Origin: a virus
Virus record (IMG/VR): IMGVR_UViG_3300030380_000896
Coordinates: 4,008 to 30,127 of that record
Length of the DNA stretch: 26,120 nucleotides
Direction: 5' to 3' (one strand)
Shown here: positions 23,728-26,120 of the stretch, piece by piece
How positions within the stretch are numbered: position 1 is the stretch's first letter
Layout: every line of letters starts with the position of its first letter
Position numbers and translations under genes: made by a program
The notes under the pieces: generated by a model
Database searches by the model: none
Seen by the model: only the letters and a program-made list of their open reading frames with translations
Told to the model about the DNA's origin: nothing

Positions 23728-26120
23728 ATGAGTTTTCAGATTAATACCGACCAACAAAGGATTGAAGCATCTGGGTCTAAAGCGACGGGGAATTGGGTCA
23801 ACGCCACCTACAGTCGAACTTCTGCGGGTGTTGGTAATATAGTTACTGTTGCACACGGTATCATAGGGACAGAAAAATTATACATTGACTTCACAAGTGG
23901 TGGTGAGGTAGATGGAGAGTTTATAGTAACTAAGGTAGATGACGATAATTTAAGTTTTGTAGGTTCAGCAAATAGTGTAATTACAGCGGGTGCGACTCTA
24001 GCATATAAAAGAGTTCGTTCATTAAGTATTCAAGGAGATGAGTCACTAGAAATCTCAGTAGGAACTGGTGCTCTAGAGAAAGATGCAATATACATTGATA
24101 AAAATGCACAGGAAAACGTTAGGGTTGGTATCAATACTAACGATCCTCAGTTTGAGCTAGACGTTGAGGGACAGATTAGAACGACTCGTTCTATCATTTC
24201 TGATACTGCACAGGTTACAAACCTTGATATTGACACTATCATCAACCCTGCGTTGAATCTTCGTGCTCCAAACTTAGTTAACTTTGAAGATACAGACGTT
24301 ACAAGTCCTACTTTTGGCACAACATTCTTCCCAACTGCTGACACACCTCCTCTAAGTGATCAGTCCAGAAGGGTTGCTACCACTGACTTTGTATATAAAG
24401 TTGCTACTAATGACACTGGTGGTCGTGTATACGTATCACAAACCATTGGTAGTGATCTAAACGATGGTCGTTCAGCTGCTAGACCAGTCCAAACTGTTAA
24501 GAAAGCAGCACAAATTGCTTATGGTTTGCAGAAAGCAACACCCGATGCAAGTGATGAATACGTAACAATTATTGTATCTGGTGGTGAGTATCTAGAAGAT
24601 AACCCAATATCACTACCTAGAAACTGTTCACTTGTTGGTGACAACTTAAGACGAGTAATTCTTAGACCAGCTAACCAAGATCGTCACATGATCAAGGCGT
24701 CTAACGAAACATACATCTTCGGTGTTGTGTTTAGAGACGCATTACAGAACGCATCAGATCCACAAAGCACAGTAATCCATACATGGAAATTTGCGTTTGT
24801 ATTTGATGACAAACAAAGATTATACTATGAACCAGAAGTTGAGCAGATTCCTGCAATACCTGGCGATAAATTCCGTGGTGATAACATCTTCAGTATTACA
24901 TTTAACAACCATACAGGTGACAATGTAACTTTACAAGTTGGTTATTTCCTCCAAGGTGGATCATCAGGAACACAGGGTGTAGTTCAAGCTATTAACTTCA
25001 CAGGTCCTGTAGCATCACCATACTCTACTGGAACTGTAACAGTATTGATTACGTCAGGCATTACCGACGTATTCCAAGACGCTGAAAAAGTATTTTATGA
25101 TGCAACAGCACTTGCTAATATTATTACTGATATTAATAACCCAAGTGTATCAGATAGATTTGACGTTGTAGATGCTGAGTCATTGAGACCAGAATTAGAG
25201 ACAATCTCTAACCAAATTTATCAGCATACTATTGATACTGAGAGAGAAACAGTAGCATTTAGAGGAAGCACTAACTTTATCAATACTACCACTGATAGAA
25301 TTACAATTACTGGACACGGTTTTGTAACTGGTGATAACGTATTGTATGAAAAAGATGAGAATACAAACCCATTGCCAGGTTTAATTGATGGCACACGTTA
25401 TTGGGTAAGAAAGGTAGATGATAATACTATCGAATTATATGACCTTGAAGCAAATGCAATTGCTAACACAACGATAACTCAGGGTAGAAAAGATATTACA
25501 GGTGTATCTCCTGATGATAAGTTCCATCAGTTAACAACTGGTAATGTGATGTTTGAAGACAATCACATTTATGTTACAAATCATCAATTTACAACTGGAG
25601 ATGGTGTTGTATATCGTCAAGGTAAGATGGGCGGTATCGGTGGTCTTGTTGATGGCACTGCATATTTTGTTTATGTAGAAAGTCCTAACTGGTTTAGACT
25701 TGCTGCATCTGCTGCTAACGCAACACAGAAGGATGCATCGGGTGCTGATAATCCAATAACACTACCTCTAACATCTGCAGGATTAGGTTTCCAAAGATTT
25801 GAATTACAGACTAAGGTATTATCAATTACAACAATTGATTCATCTCTAAGCACTATATCAACCTACAACGGTCCTATATTTAATCTAGCGACCTCTGCTG
25901 CATCATCTGATTTCCACGATTATGAAGTTGGACAAGAAGTTAACATCTATGGTTTCCAGAATACTGCATTAGGATTTGGTGCATCACCAAACACAAGTTA
26001 CACTATTAGTGGTGGTTTAATTACTGTTACAGTCACAGGTGTAGACAATACATTAACAAGTGCTTTATTTGCTAATCTAATATCATTAGGTCAAGCTGGT
26101 ATTACATTTAACTTCCCTAA
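23728..26120 (+). CDS. Giant virion structural protein (3' partial)
   Basis: The frame is open from the ATG at 23728 to the right edge, with 797 residues visible and no stop, so the gene continues outside the window. It starts MSFQINTDQQRIEASGSK. Residues about 27-100 form an FTSG beta module also found at the C-terminus of the first gene. A segment reading ENVRVGINTNDPQFELDVEG (near 132-151) is a typical fibre motif. Residues about 240-345 form a pectin-lyase-like beta-helix start (GSDLNDGRSAARPVQTVKKA, later SGGEYLEDNPISLPRNCSLV). Two uninterrupted HGF/HQF beta modules lie at about 523-582 and 612-692. It is probably a giant baseplate-peripheral or fibre protein related by module content to the first gene. 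A Shine-Dalgarno AGGA at 23719 supports the start. Confidence 0.85.
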   Translation, partial: MSFQINTDQQRIEASGSKATGNWVNATYSRTSAGVGNIVTVAHGIIGTEKLYIDFTSGGEVDGEFIVTKVDDDNLSFVGSANSVITAGATLAYKRVRSLSIQGDESLEISVGTGALEKDAIYIDKNAQENVRVGINTNDPQFELDVEGQIRTTRSIISDTAQVTNLDIDTIINPALNLRAPNLVNFEDTDVTSPTFGTTFFPTADTPPLSDQSRRVATTDFVYKVATNDTGGRVYVSQTIGSDLNDGRSAARPVQTVKKAAQIAYGLQKATPDASDEYVTIIVSGGEYLEDNPISLPRNCSLVGDNLRRVILRPANQDRHMIKASNETYIFGVVFRDALQNASDPQSTVIHTWKFAFVFDDKQRLYYEPEVEQIPAIPGDKFRGDNIFSITFNNHTGDNVTLQVGYFLQGGSSGTQGVVQAINFTGPVASPYSTGTVTVLITSGITDVFQDAEKVFYDATALANIITDINNPSVSDRFDVVDAESLRPELETISNQIYQHTIDTERETVAFRGSTNFINTTTDRITITGHGFVTGDNVLYEKDENTNPLPGLIDGTRYWVRKVDDNTIELYDLEANAIANTTITQGRKDITGVSPDDKFHQLTTGNVMFEDNHIYVTNHQFTTGDGVVYRQGKMGGIGGLVDGTAYFVYVESPNWFRLAASAANATQKDASGADNPITLPLTSAGLGFQRFELQTKVLSITTIDSSLSTISTYNGPIFNLATSAASSDFHDYEVGQEVNIYGFQNTALGFGASPNTSYTISGGLITVTVTGVDNTLTSALFANLISLGQAGITFNFP

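Noticed and set aside
1-26120. Defence island, CRISPR array, integrase, insertion sequence or tRNA
   Set aside because: Reading of both strands showed no spaced identical repeats, terminal inverted repeats, transposase or recombinase motifs, or tRNA-like stems; everything is accounted for by structural genes.

Overview
The window looks like the late structural (baseplate, tail-fibre and tail-adhesin) region of a T4-like marine myovirus, most probably a cyanophage or a related phage of abundant marine bacteria. Four things point there: a clear gp8 baseplate-wedge homologue, a giant DUF4815 virion protein next to it, T4-type late promoters (TATAAATA), and giant Thr/Ser/Gly/Asn-rich beta-repeat proteins typical of marine T4-like phages. 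All genes lie on the + strand, the DNA is AT-rich, and coding is nearly continuous with 0-1 base junctions at many gene borders. There is no gene-free stretch over 300 bases. I see no tRNA, CRISPR array, insertion sequence, integrase or host-metabolism gene. The host cannot be fixed from this window alone.

Layout. (1) 1-5045: 3' part of a giant structural protein in the position T4 gives to gp7; the reading frame is open to the left edge, so the gene starts outside the window. (2) A late promoter at 5041-5048 overlaps its stop codon. It is followed by gp8 (5070-6584) and the 2219-residue DUF4815 protein (6585-13244), then a small coiled-coil protein (13244-13465). (3) A second probable late promoter near 13457-13479 precedes a run of small and medium genes: a beta-sandwich protein (13502-13840), a small Gly-rich protein (13841-14062), a 561-residue fibre-like protein (14062-15747) and a small coiled-coil protein (15762-15968). 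The last of these overlaps by 62 bases the 2415-residue giant fibre/adhesin (15907-23154). (4) A third late promoter at 23150-23157, again overlapping a stop codon, precedes a 177-residue virion-type protein (23179-23712) and a second giant structural protein (23728 to the right edge, 3' end missing).

How they fit together. gp8 and its neighbours should form the baseplate wedge. The DUF4815 protein is probably a large peripheral baseplate or fibre-attachment component. The 561- and 2415-residue proteins carry receptor-type modules: a pectin-lyase-like beta-helix, a LamG lectin-like domain and beta-repeat arrays. The small proteins probably act as connectors, tips or chaperones.

The most interesting content is modular. 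The same small beta modules recur in different genes, including inside gp8. One beta module in the first gene is split by an inserted helical, cysteine-containing domain that recurs later in the same protein. The 2415-residue protein carries a cupredoxin-like segment with a plausible copper-ligand set. No new stand-alone system such as defence or a mobile element is evident.
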